Source: Streptomyces sp. S465
Lineage (GTDB): Bacteria > Actinomycetota > Actinomycetes > Streptomycetales > Streptomycetaceae
Length of the DNA stretch: 64,000 nucleotides
Direction of reading: 5' to 3'
NCBI RefSeq assembly: GCF_026898115.1
Contig: NZ_CP114036.1
Coordinates: 7,372,001-7,436,000 of the forward strand
Position 1 is the stretch's first letter; each line of letters begins with the position of its first letter. Below, piece by piece: positions 8,629 to 15,935 of the stretch. A program made the translations under genes and the position numbers. The notes under the pieces were generated by a model. The model saw nothing but the letters and a program-made list of their open reading frames with translations, did not search any database and was not told where the DNA came from.

Positions 8629-9636
8629 ATGCCCAGACCCTTCACGCTCTTCACCGGCCAGTGGGCCGACCTCCCCCTGGAGGAGGTCTGCCGGCTGGCC
8701 CGCGACTTCGGCTACGACGGCCTGGAACTCGCCTGCTGGGGCGACCACTTCGAGGTGGACCGCGCGCTCGGCGAACCCGGCTATCTGGACGGGCGGCGCC
8801 GGCTGCTGGAGAAGTACGGCCTCACCTGCTGGGCCATCTCCAACCACCTGGTCGGCCAGGCCGTCTGCGACTCCCCCATCGACGAACGCCACCAGGCCAT
8901 CGTGCCCGCCCGGATCTGGGGCGACGGCGAGGCGGAGGGCGTCCGGCGGCGGGCCGCCGCGGAGATGGCCGACACGGCCCGCGCGGCGGCGGCCTTCGGG
9001 GTGCGCACCGTCATCGGCTTCACCGGCTCCTCCATCTGGCATCTGGTGGCGATGTTCCCGCCGGTGGTGCCGGGGATGATCGAGCGGGGCTACGAGGACT
9101 TCGCCGAGCGCTGGAACCCGGTCCTGGACGTCTTCGACGCCGAGGGCGTGCGCTTCGCCCACGAGGTGCACCCCAGTGAGATCGCCTACGACTACTGGAC
9201 CACCCACCGGGCCCTGGAGGCCGTGGGCCACCGCCCCGCCTTCGGACTCAACTTCGACCCCAGCCACTTCGTCTGGCAGGACCTGGACCCCGTCGGCTTC
9301 CTGTGGGACTTCCGGGACCGGATCTACCACGTCGACTGCAAGGAGGCCAGGAAGCGGCTGGACGGCCGCAACGGCCGCCTCGGCTCCCACCTGCCCTGGG
9401 GCGACCCCCGCCGGGGCTGGGACTTCGTCTCGGCGGGCCACGGCGATGTGCCGTGGGAGGACGTGTTCCGGATGCTGCGCTCGATCGGCTACGACGGCCC
9501 GGTGTCGGTCGAGTGGGAGGACGCCGGAATGGACCGGCTCACAGGCGCCCCGGAGGCGCTGGCCCGGCTGAAGCGGTTCGACTTCGACCCGCCGACGGCG
9601 TCGTTCGACGCGGCCTTCGGCGGCGGCGAGAAGTAG
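8629..9636 (+). CDS. TIM-barrel sugar phosphate isomerase/epimerase family protein
   Basis: 335 residues starting at ATG 8629 behind GGAGGAGG. Xylose-isomerase-like TIM barrel: FGYDGLELACWGDHFEVD, HEVHPSEIAYDY, FGLNFDPSHFVWQDLDP, YHVDCKEA, GYDGPVSVEWEDAGMDR. The Glu, Asp and His residues of these segments form the metal site in the family. Probably acts on the product of the Gfo/Idh enzyme 13 bp upstream, as an isomerase, epimerase or lyase. It ends the first transcription block of the locus. Confidence 0.92.
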   Translation: MPRPFTLFTGQWADLPLEEVCRLARDFGYDGLELACWGDHFEVDRALGEPGYLDGRRRLLEKYGLTCWAISNHLVGQAVCDSPIDERHQAIVPARIWGDGEAEGVRRRAAAEMADTARAAAAFGVRTVIGFTGSSIWHLVAMFPPVVPGMIERGYEDFAERWNPVLDVFDAEGVRFAHEVHPSEIAYDYWTTHRALEAVGHRPAFGLNFDPSHFVWQDLDPVGFLWDFRDRIYHVDCKEARKRLDGRNGRLGSHLPWGDPRRGWDFVSAGHGDVPWEDVFRMLRSIGYDGPVSVEWEDAGMDRLTGAPEALARLKRFDFDPPTASFDAAFGGGEK

Positions 9637-9759
9637 CCCCCGGCCGGGCCCGTGAGCGGGCCGGACCCTAGCCGGGCCGGCCCTGTAAACCGCCCGGCCG
9701 GGCGGTCGAGGAACCCCACAGACCCCTGGGTGGGGGACGGCACACACCGCGCCCCCACC
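9637..9759. terminator. GC-rich palindrome after the transport operon
   Basis: ACCGCCCGGCCGGGCGGT at 9689-9706 is a perfect 18-bp palindrome, with other GGGCCGG repeats just before it. It lies between the isomerase stop and the next promoter and may end or slow transcription, but no T-run follows. The rest of the stretch holds nothing recognisable. Confidence 0.4.
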
Positions 9760-9841
9760 CCGCTTTGTCCTGCCCGTGGATGAAGAGCCACCCGCTTTAT
9801 GTCAAAGGGGTTTCCGGACCGGACAAACCCCGCTACGGTCC
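9760..9841 (+). promoter_or_regulatory. Promoter/operator module shared with the ROK gene
   Basis: CCGCTTTGTCCTGC at 9760-9773 is identical to 2002-2015, and GACAAACCCCGCTACGGTCC at 9822-9841 matches 16 of 20 bases of 2064-2083. In both places the two blocks start exactly 62 bp apart. TTTCCG (9811) and TACGGT (9834) give a 17-bp spacer. The middle adds CTTT-ATGTC-AAAG at 9795-9807. This reads as a co-regulated promoter under the local ROK repressor; that binding is inferred. Confidence 0.55.
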
Positions 9842-9971
9842 TTGATATGTACCGGTCACCCAGGGACCCCTCTCCCCGGACCGGTCACCCCGGCGCGACG
9901 GCGCGCGCCTGTGCCAGTCACGGCGGCCTGACGGCCCGCCCGTACACCCCCTCTTTCCACGGAGGATCAGC

Positions 9972-12419
9972 GTGCACAGGAAAAGGCTTCGACTGCGCGG
10001 GCCCCTCGCGCTCGTCACGAGCGGACTGCTCGTCGGCGCGGGGCTCGCGTTCACCGCTCCACCGGCGGGCGCGGACCAACCCGCCCCGGTAGCGGAGGAG
10101 TTCCAGCAGGTCACCCTCGCCAAGGGGGTGGAGGAGACCGGCGAGCCCATGACGCTCGCCGTACTGCCGGACCGCTCGGTCCTGCACACCTCGCGCGACG
10201 GCACCCTGTGGCTGACCGACGAGGGCGGCGACACCAAGGTGTCCGGCAAGCTCCCGGTCTACACCCACGACGAGGAGGGGCTCCAGGGCGTCGGCATCGA
10301 CCCCGGCTTCAGCGAGAACCGCGCCATCTACCTCTACTACGCGCCCCCGCTCGACACCCCGGCCGGTGACGCCCCCGACGAGGGCACGGACGCCGACTTC
10401 GCGACGTTCGACGGCGTCAACCGGCTCTCCCGCTTCACCCTGGAAACCGATGGCACCCTGGACCTGACCAGCGAGAAGAAGGTCCTCGACGTCCCCGCCT
10501 CACGCGGCACCTGCTGCCACGTCGGCGGCGACATCGACTTCGACGCCGACGGCAACCTGTACCTCTCCACCGGCGACGACACCAACCCGTTCGCCTCCGA
10601 CGGCTTCAGCCCGATCGACGACCGGGAAGGCCGCAACCCCGCCTACGACGCCCGGCGCTCCGCGGGCAACAGCAACGACCTGCGCGGCAAGATCCTGCGG
10701 ATCAAGGTGGCCGACGACGGCTCGTACACCGTCCCGGAGGGCAACCTCTTCCCGCCCGGCACCGAGAAGACCCGGCCCGAGATCTACGCGATGGGCTTCC
10801 GCAACCCCTTCCGGATCAGCGTCGACAAGCCCACCGGCACGGTCTACGTCGGCGACTACGGCCCGGACGCGGGCGCCGCCGACCCGAACCGCGGACCGGG
10901 CGGCGCGGTGGAGTTCGCACGGGTGACCAAGCCCGGCAACTACGGCTGGCCGTACTGCATCGCCGACAACAAGCCCTACCGGGACTACGACTTCGCCACC
11001 GGCACCTCCGGCGACACCTTCGACTGCGCCGCGCCCGAGAACACCTCGCGGTACAACACCGGGCTCACCGAGCTGCCGCCCGCCCAGCCCGCCTGGATCC
11101 CGTACGACAACGACTCCGTGCCCGAGTTCGGCTCCGGCTCCGAGTCGCCCATGGCCGGGCCGGTCTACCGCTACGACGCCTCGCTCGACTCCCCGGTGAA
11201 GTTCCCCGAGAGCTACGACGGGAACTTCTTCGCGGGCGAGTTCGGCCGCCAGTGGATCAAGCGGATCGAGCAGGGCGACGACGGCGCCGTACAGAAGATC
11301 AACGACTTCCCGTGGAGCGGCACCCAGGTCATGGACTCGGCCTTCGGCCCGGACGGCGCGCTGTACGTCCTCGACTACGGGCTGGGCTACTTCAACGGGG
11401 ACGAGCACTCCGCGCTCTACCGCATCGAGAACGCCACCGACGGCCACTCGCCCATCGCCGAGGCGAGCGCCGACCGCACCTCCGGCAAGGCGCCCATGAA
11501 GGTCGCCTTCTCCTCCGCGGGCACCTCCGACGCCGACGGCGACACCCTCAGCTACCACTGGGACTTCGGCGACGGCGTGACCTCCGCCGCCACCAACCCC
11601 ACCCACACGTACAAGAAGAACGGCACCTTCACCGCGACGCTCACCGTCAAGGACCCCACCGGCCGCACCGCCGCCGCCAACGTGCACCTGACGGTCGGCA
11701 ACACCGCGCCCACGGTGACGCTGCGACTGCCCGCCGACGGCCAGCTGTTCAGCTTCGGCGACGAGGTTCCGTTCAAGGTCACGGTGACCGACCCGGAGGA
11801 CCGGACCATCGACTGCGCCAAGGTCAAGATCACCTACATCCTCGGCCACGACAGCCACGGCCACCCCGTCACCTCGGCAGGCGGCTGCTCCGGCACCATC
11901 AAGACCAACGCCGACGGTGAGCACGACCCCAACGCCAACATCTTCGGGGTCTTCGACGCCGAGTACACCGACGGCGGCGGGGGCGGCCAGCCCCCGCTGA
12001 CCACCCATGACCAGAGCATCGTCCAGCCCAAGCACCGGCAGGCCGAGCACTACGGCGACGGCGAAGGCGTCTCGGTGGTCTCCCACGCCCCGGCCAACGG
12101 CGGCAAGACGGTCGGCGACATCCACAACGGCGACTGGATCTCCTTCACCCCCTACGTCCTGGGCAACGCCAAGGACTTCACCGCACGGGTCTCCTCGGCG
12201 GGCACGGGCGGCACGCTCGAAATCCGCACCGGGTCCGCGACCGGACGGCTGCTCGGCACCGTCACCGTCCCGGTGACCGGCGACTGGGAGACCTTCCAGG
12301 ACGTCAAGACCACGCTGCGGAACCCCCCGGCCCGCAGCACCACGCTCTGCCTCGTCTTCAAGGGCGGTGAGGGAGCCCTCTTCGACGTGGACGACTTCAC
12401 GATCGGCACCACCGGCTGA
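9972..12419 (+). CDS. Exported GSDH-type sugar dehydrogenase with PKD and CBM6 domains
   Basis: 815 residues from GTG 9972 behind GGAGGA. Residues 1-33 are a Sec signal peptide (RKRLRLRG, hydrophobic core, ending AGA). Residues about 35-490 are a six-bladed soluble PQQ glucose/sorbosone dehydrogenase domain (DEEGLQGVGIDPGF, RGKILRIKVADDGSY, YAMGFRNPFRISVD, FGPDGALYVLDYG). Residues 507-575 are a PKD domain (SYHWDFGDGVT) and 689-812 a CBM6-like carbohydrate-binding module (QAEHYGDGEGV, DWETFQDV). Expected to oxidise a sugar or glycoside outside the cell while bound to polysaccharide. PQQ dependence is a family property, not visible here. Confidence 0.9.
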   Translation: MHRKRLRLRGPLALVTSGLLVGAGLAFTAPPAGADQPAPVAEEFQQVTLAKGVEETGEPMTLAVLPDRSVLHTSRDGTLWLTDEGGDTKVSGKLPVYTHDEEGLQGVGIDPGFSENRAIYLYYAPPLDTPAGDAPDEGTDADFATFDGVNRLSRFTLETDGTLDLTSEKKVLDVPASRGTCCHVGGDIDFDADGNLYLSTGDDTNPFASDGFSPIDDREGRNPAYDARRSAGNSNDLRGKILRIKVADDGSYTVPEGNLFPPGTEKTRPEIYAMGFRNPFRISVDKPTGTVYVGDYGPDAGAADPNRGPGGAVEFARVTKPGNYGWPYCIADNKPYRDYDFATGTSGDTFDCAAPENTSRYNTGLTELPPAQPAWIPYDNDSVPEFGSGSESPMAGPVYRYDASLDSPVKFPESYDGNFFAGEFGRQWIKRIEQGDDGAVQKINDFPWSGTQVMDSAFGPDGALYVLDYGLGYFNGDEHSALYRIENATDGHSPIAEASADRTSGKAPMKVAFSSAGTSDADGDTLSYHWDFGDGVTSAATNPTHTYKKNGTFTATLTVKDPTGRTAAANVHLTVGNTAPTVTLRLPADGQLFSFGDEVPFKVTVTDPEDRTIDCAKVKITYILGHDSHGHPVTSAGGCSGTIKTNADGEHDPNANIFGVFDAEYTDGGGGGQPPLTTHDQSIVQPKHRQAEHYGDGEGVSVVSHAPANGGKTVGDIHNGDWISFTPYVLGNAKDFTARVSSAGTGGTLEIRTGSATGRLLGTVTVPVTGDWETFQDVKTTLRNPPARSTTLCLVFKGGEGALFDVDDFTIGTTG

Positions 12420-12425
12420 CGACCG

Positions 12426-12460
12426 GGGCCGGGGGCGGCCGCGCAGGCCGCCCCCGGCCC
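12426..12460 (+). terminator. Perfect 15-bp hairpin between the two exported-protein genes
   Basis: GGGCCGGGGGCGGCC (12426-12440), loop GCGCA, GGCCGCCCCCGGCCC (12446-12460). The ribosome site GGAGGAAGGAG of the next gene begins at the very next base, and there is no T-run, so partial termination or translational tuning between the two exported proteins is more likely than full termination. Confidence 0.6.
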
Positions 12461-12481
12461 GGAGGAAGGAGCACGACGGAT

Positions 12482-14449
12482 ATGCATCCGCACCCTTCTC
12501 CGCAACGCAGACCCCACCCAGCCTCCGACCTAGGGTCTCTATCGGACCCCGACTCCGGCCCCGGCCCGGGACCTGACTCCGGGTCCGGCTCCGGCCCGGG
12601 GCCCGGCTCCGGGTCCGGTTCCGGCCAGGGGCCCGGCTCCGGGTCCGGCTCCGGCCAGGGGCCCGGCTCCGGGTCCGGCTCCGGGTTCGGTTCCGGGGCC
12701 GCCGCCGGATCCCGTTCCGGGTCCGACTCCCGATCCCGCCTCGGGTCCGGCTCCGGGTTCGGCTCCGGGCCCCGCCTCGGGTTCCGTCCGGGACCCGACT
12801 CCGGGTCCGGCTCCGGGGCCGATGCCGGGTCCCGCCTCGGGTCCCGTCCGGGACCCGACTCCGGGTCCGGCTCCGGGGCTGACGCCGGGTCCCGCCTCGG
12901 GTTCCGTCCGGGACCCGCCCCCGGGCCTGGCTCCGGGGCCGACTCCGGGTCCCGCCTCGTACCCGGCTCCGGGCGTCGCTTCGGGCCCCACCTCGGGTTC
13001 CGTCCGGGACCCGCCCCCGGGCCTGGCTCCGGGGCCGACTCCGGGTCCCGCCTCGTGCCCGGCTCCGGGCGTCGCTTCGGGCGTCGCCGCGGGGCCCCGC
13101 GTGGGGCGCGCCTTGCTGCCGTCGGGGCTGCCCTGCTGCTCGCCCTGACGGCCCTGCCCGCCACCATGTCCCGGGCCGCCGCCGCCTCGGACCCGTCCGG
13201 CCGGGTGCTGGTGTTCTCCAAGACGGCCGGCTTCCGCCATGACTCGATCCCCGAGGGCATCGCCGCCGTCGAGGAACTCGGCGAGCAGGGCGGCTTCGCC
13301 GTGGACGCCACCGAGGACGCCGCCGCCTTCACCCGCGCCAACCTGGCCCGCTACGACGCCGTCGTCTTCCTCTCCACGACCGGCGACGTCCTGGACACCG
13401 CCCAGCAGGCCGCGTTCGAGCGCTATGTGCGGGCGGGCGGCGGCTACGTCGGTGTCCACGCGGCCGCCGACACCGAATACGACTGGCCCTTCTACGAGGG
13501 CCTCGTCGGCGCGTACTTCCGGTCCCACCCCGCGATCCAGCAGGCCACCGTGGGCGTCGAGGACCATGCCCACCCCGCGACCGCGCACCTGGGGCGGACG
13601 TGGGAGCGGACCGACGAGTGGTACGACTACCGGACCAACCCCCGGGAGCGGGTGCGGGTCCTCGCCACGCTCGACGAGTCCTCGTACCAGGGCGGCGGGA
13701 TGGGGGAGGACCACCCCATCTCCTGGTGCCAGGAATACCGCGGCGGCCGCGCCTTCTACACCGGCTTCGGCCACACCAAGGAGTCCTACGCCGACCCGGC
13801 CTTCCGGCAGCACCTGCTCGGCGGCATCCGCTACGCCACCGGCGCCGCGCACGCCGACTGCCGCCCCGAGCGGGGCTACCGCCCGCTCTTCGACGGCACC
13901 TCGACGGACGGCTGGCAGCAGGCGGGCCCGGGGTCCTTCACCCTCGACACGTCGGCCGGCACGCTCACCTCGACGGGCGGCATGGGCCTGCTCTGGTACC
14001 AGGCGCGCGAGCTGCGCTCGTACTCGCTCAAGCTCGACTGGAAGCTGACAGGCGACAGCAACTCCGGCGTCTTCGTGGGCTTCCCGGCCTCCGACGACCC
14101 CTGGTCGGCGGTCGACAACGGCTACGAGGTGCAGATCGACGCCACGGACACCCCCGACCGCACCACCGGGTCGGTCTACGGCTTCCAGTCCGCGGACCTC
14201 GCCAAGCGGGACGCGGCGCTGAACCCGCCGGGGGAGTGGAACACGTACGAGATCCGTGTGCAGGACGAACGGCTGCGGATCTGGCTCAACGGCGTGAAGA
14301 TCAACGACTTCACCAACCGGGACCCGGCGCGCAGCCTGCGACAGGGCTACGTCGGTATCCAGAACCACGGGGAGGGGGACGAGGTCTCCTTCCGCGACAT
14401 CCGCGTCAAGGACCTGCCGGCGAAGGGCGGCGGCCACCACGACCGCTAG
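12482..14449 (+). CDS. Exported ThuA-domain and DUF1080 (3-keto-disaccharide hydrolase-like) protein with an expanded N-terminus
   Basis: 655 residues from ATG 12482, which has GGAGGAAGGAG upstream. Residues 12-205 are Gly/Ser/Pro repeats; only after them comes a signal-peptide-like segment (GARLAAVGAALLLALTALPA, about 207-226). ThuA glutamine-amidotransferase-like domain: about 240-460 (VLVFSKTAGFRHDS, GVHAAADTEYDWPFY). DUF1080 domain: 466-650 (LFDGTSTDGWQ, SGVFVGFP, NGYEVQIDATD, GEWNTYEIRV). DUF1080 proteins include hydrolases of 3-keto-glycosides, which suits the Gfo/Idh and TIM-barrel neighbours. How the 200-residue leader affects export is unclear; a GTG near 13054 would give a normal signal peptide but lacks a ribosome site. 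Confidence 0.88.
   Translation: MHPHPSPQRRPHPASDLGSLSDPDSGPGPGPDSGSGSGPGPGSGSGSGQGPGSGSGSGQGPGSGSGSGFGSGAAAGSRSGSDSRSRLGSGSGFGSGPRLGFRPGPDSGSGSGADAGSRLGSRPGPDSGSGSGADAGSRLGFRPGPAPGPGSGADSGSRLVPGSGRRFGPHLGFRPGPAPGPGSGADSGSRLVPGSGRRFGRRRGAPRGARLAAVGAALLLALTALPATMSRAAAASDPSGRVLVFSKTAGFRHDSIPEGIAAVEELGEQGGFAVDATEDAAAFTRANLARYDAVVFLSTTGDVLDTAQQAAFERYVRAGGGYVGVHAAADTEYDWPFYEGLVGAYFRSHPAIQQATVGVEDHAHPATAHLGRTWERTDEWYDYRTNPRERVRVLATLDESSYQGGGMGEDHPISWCQEYRGGRAFYTGFGHTKESYADPAFRQHLLGGIRYATGAAHADCRPERGYRPLFDGTSTDGWQQAGPGSFTLDTSAGTLTSTGGMGLLWYQARELRSYSLKLDWKLTGDSNSGVFVGFPASDDPWSAVDNGYEVQIDATDTPDRTTGSVYGFQSADLAKRDAALNPPGEWNTYEIRVQDERLRIWLNGVKINDFTNRDPARSLRQGYVGIQNHGEGDEVSFRDIRVKDLPAKGGGHHDR
12540..13100 (+). 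repeat. In-frame Gly/Ser/Pro-coding repeat array
   Basis: Units of GGCTCCGGGTCCGG- and GGGACCCGACTCCGGGTC-type, 12-18 bp and partly combined into longer units (for example near 12790 and 12850, and near 12900 and 13010), fill about 560 bp. They stay in phase with the ThuA gene and encode (GPGSGSGSGQ)- and (FRPGPDSGSGSGADAGSRLG)-like peptides. No spacers differ between units, so this is not a CRISPR array. It looks like slipped-strand expansion at the start of a signal peptide. Confidence 0.85.
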
Positions 14450-14792
14450 GCGCTACGACCACTAGGCCACCACGACCGCTGGGTCACCACCACCGCTGGG
14501 CGCCCCGGTCCGCCGCCCCGACGGCCCGAGGGGAGCCGTGGGGGCGGCGTGGCGGCGGGAAGGAGTACGCCGCCTCCTCCCCGCCGCCACCCAAGCCGCC
14601 CCACAGGGGCCGGGGCCCGACGGCCCCGACCACCCGGCCTCCGCCCTGGGGCCCGGGGGGCGGCGACCTCGTCCCGAGACCCGGCGCCGCACCCGCACCC
14701 CCGCCGCCGCGTCCAGCGCAGCGCATCGCAGCGCTTCGCGTCCGCGGCGCCCGAACCACCTGCGCAACCCACGCCCACCCGGGAGGCAGCCA
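14450..14792. repeat. Intergenic stretch with tandem copies and a large hairpin
   Basis: No gene is supported. 14437-14500 holds degenerate tandem copies of CCACCACGACCGCTAGG that start inside the last codons of the ThuA gene. A long imperfect hairpin follows: GGGGCGGCGTGGCGGCGGG from 14537 pairs with CCGCCGCCACCCAAGCCGCC near 14580-14602. The stem may act as a terminator before the ebo operon. The remaining bases are CCGCACCC-rich low complexity. Confidence 0.5.
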
Positions 14793-15935
14793 GTGACCAC
14801 CCGCCCCGACGACATCACCCCACCCCGCGACGCACCCCGTACGGGGGTCTGGCTCATCGGCGCTCGCGGTTCCGTCGCCACCACCGCCGTGGCCGGCTGT
14901 GCCGCCGTCGCCGGGGGGTTGCAGCCGGCGACCGGCATGGTCACCGAGACCCCGCCGTTCGCGGACAGCGGCCTTCCCGCGCTCGCCGACCTCGTCTTCG
15001 GCGGCCATGACACCGCCGCGACCCCGCTGCCCAAGCGGGCCGAGGCGCTGGCCGCCGACGGGGTGCTGCCGCATGGGCTGCCCGCCGCCGTACGCGCCGA
15101 ACTCGTCGCCGCCGACGCGGCCGTCCGCCCCGGCGGGCCGCAGCCCGGCGACGGCCGCGGTGCGGAGGAGCTGATCGCGGCCTTCGCGGCCGACCTCACC
15201 GACTTCCGCCGTACGCACGGGCTGGCCCGCGCCGTCGTCGTCAACGTCGCGTCCACCGAAGCGGCCCCGGCGGACGCCGACGCCCTGCCGCCCAGCTCCC
15301 TCTACGCCGCCGCCGCGCTGCGCGCCGGGTGCCCGTACGTCAACTTCACCCCCTCCACCGGTCTCCACCACCCCCGGTTGCGCGAGCCCGCCCGCCGCTC
15401 CGGTCTGCCGTACGCGGGGCGCGACGGCAAGACCGGGCAGACGCTGCTGCGGTCCGTACTCGCGCCGATGTTCGCGCAGCGGGCACTGGCCGTACGGGCC
15501 TGGTCCGGTACGAACCTCCTCGGCGGCGGCGACGGCGCCGCCCTCGCCGACCCGGGCGCCGCGGCGGCCAAGAACGCGGGCAAGGCGCGGGTCCTCTCCG
15601 ACAGCCTCGGCGAACTCCCCGACGGCGAGCTGCACATCGACAACGTGCCCGCGCTCGGCGACTGGAAGACCGCCTGGGACCATGTCGCCTTCGACGGCTT
15701 CCTCGGCTCCCGGATGATCCTCCAGACCATCTGGCAGGGCTGCGACTCGGCCCTCGCCGCACCGCTCGTCCTCGATCTGGCCCGGCTGACCGCCCGCGCC
15801 CATGAGCTGGGCCTGGCCGGGCCGCTCCCTGAACTCGGCTTCTACTTCAAGGACCCGGACGGCGGCCCGCCCGCGCTCGCGGACCAGTACGCGGCGCTCG
15901 TCGGCTTCGCCGAGCGGCTGCGGGGGCGGTCATGA
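14793..15935 (+). CDS. Inositol-3-phosphate synthase family protein
   Basis: 380 residues from GTG 14793 behind GGGAGGCAG. It has the N-terminal NAD fold (GVWLIGARGSVATTAVAG) and family segments VNVASTEA, LPPSSLYAAAALRAGCPYVNFTPSTG, GKTGQTLLRSVLAPMF, WSGTNLLGGGDGAALADP and FLGSRMILQTIWQGCDSALAAPLVLDL. The family isomerises glucose 6-phosphate to 1L-myo-inositol 1-phosphate with NAD. It starts an eight-gene operon with ebo genes (ATGA overlap with the next) and sits where many ebo clusters have the dehydroquinate-synthase-like eboD, so it could make a cyclitol used by the cluster. It is probably not the housekeeping copy. Confidence 0.9.
   Translation: MTTRPDDITPPRDAPRTGVWLIGARGSVATTAVAGCAAVAGGLQPATGMVTETPPFADSGLPALADLVFGGHDTAATPLPKRAEALAADGVLPHGLPAAVRAELVAADAAVRPGGPQPGDGRGAEELIAAFAADLTDFRRTHGLARAVVVNVASTEAAPADADALPPSSLYAAAALRAGCPYVNFTPSTGLHHPRLREPARRSGLPYAGRDGKTGQTLLRSVLAPMFAQRALAVRAWSGTNLLGGGDGAALADPGAAAAKNAGKARVLSDSLGELPDGELHIDNVPALGDWKTAWDHVAFDGFLGSRMILQTIWQGCDSALAAPLVLDLARLTARAHELGLAGPLPELGFYFKDPDGGPPALADQYAALVGFAERLRGRS

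Noticed and set aside
12397..14440. Opposite-strand Pro/Glu- and Gly-rich frames over the ThuA repeats
   Set aside because: They mirror the repeat array and the ThuA/DUF1080 coding region on the other strand; no ribosome site and no recognisable domain.
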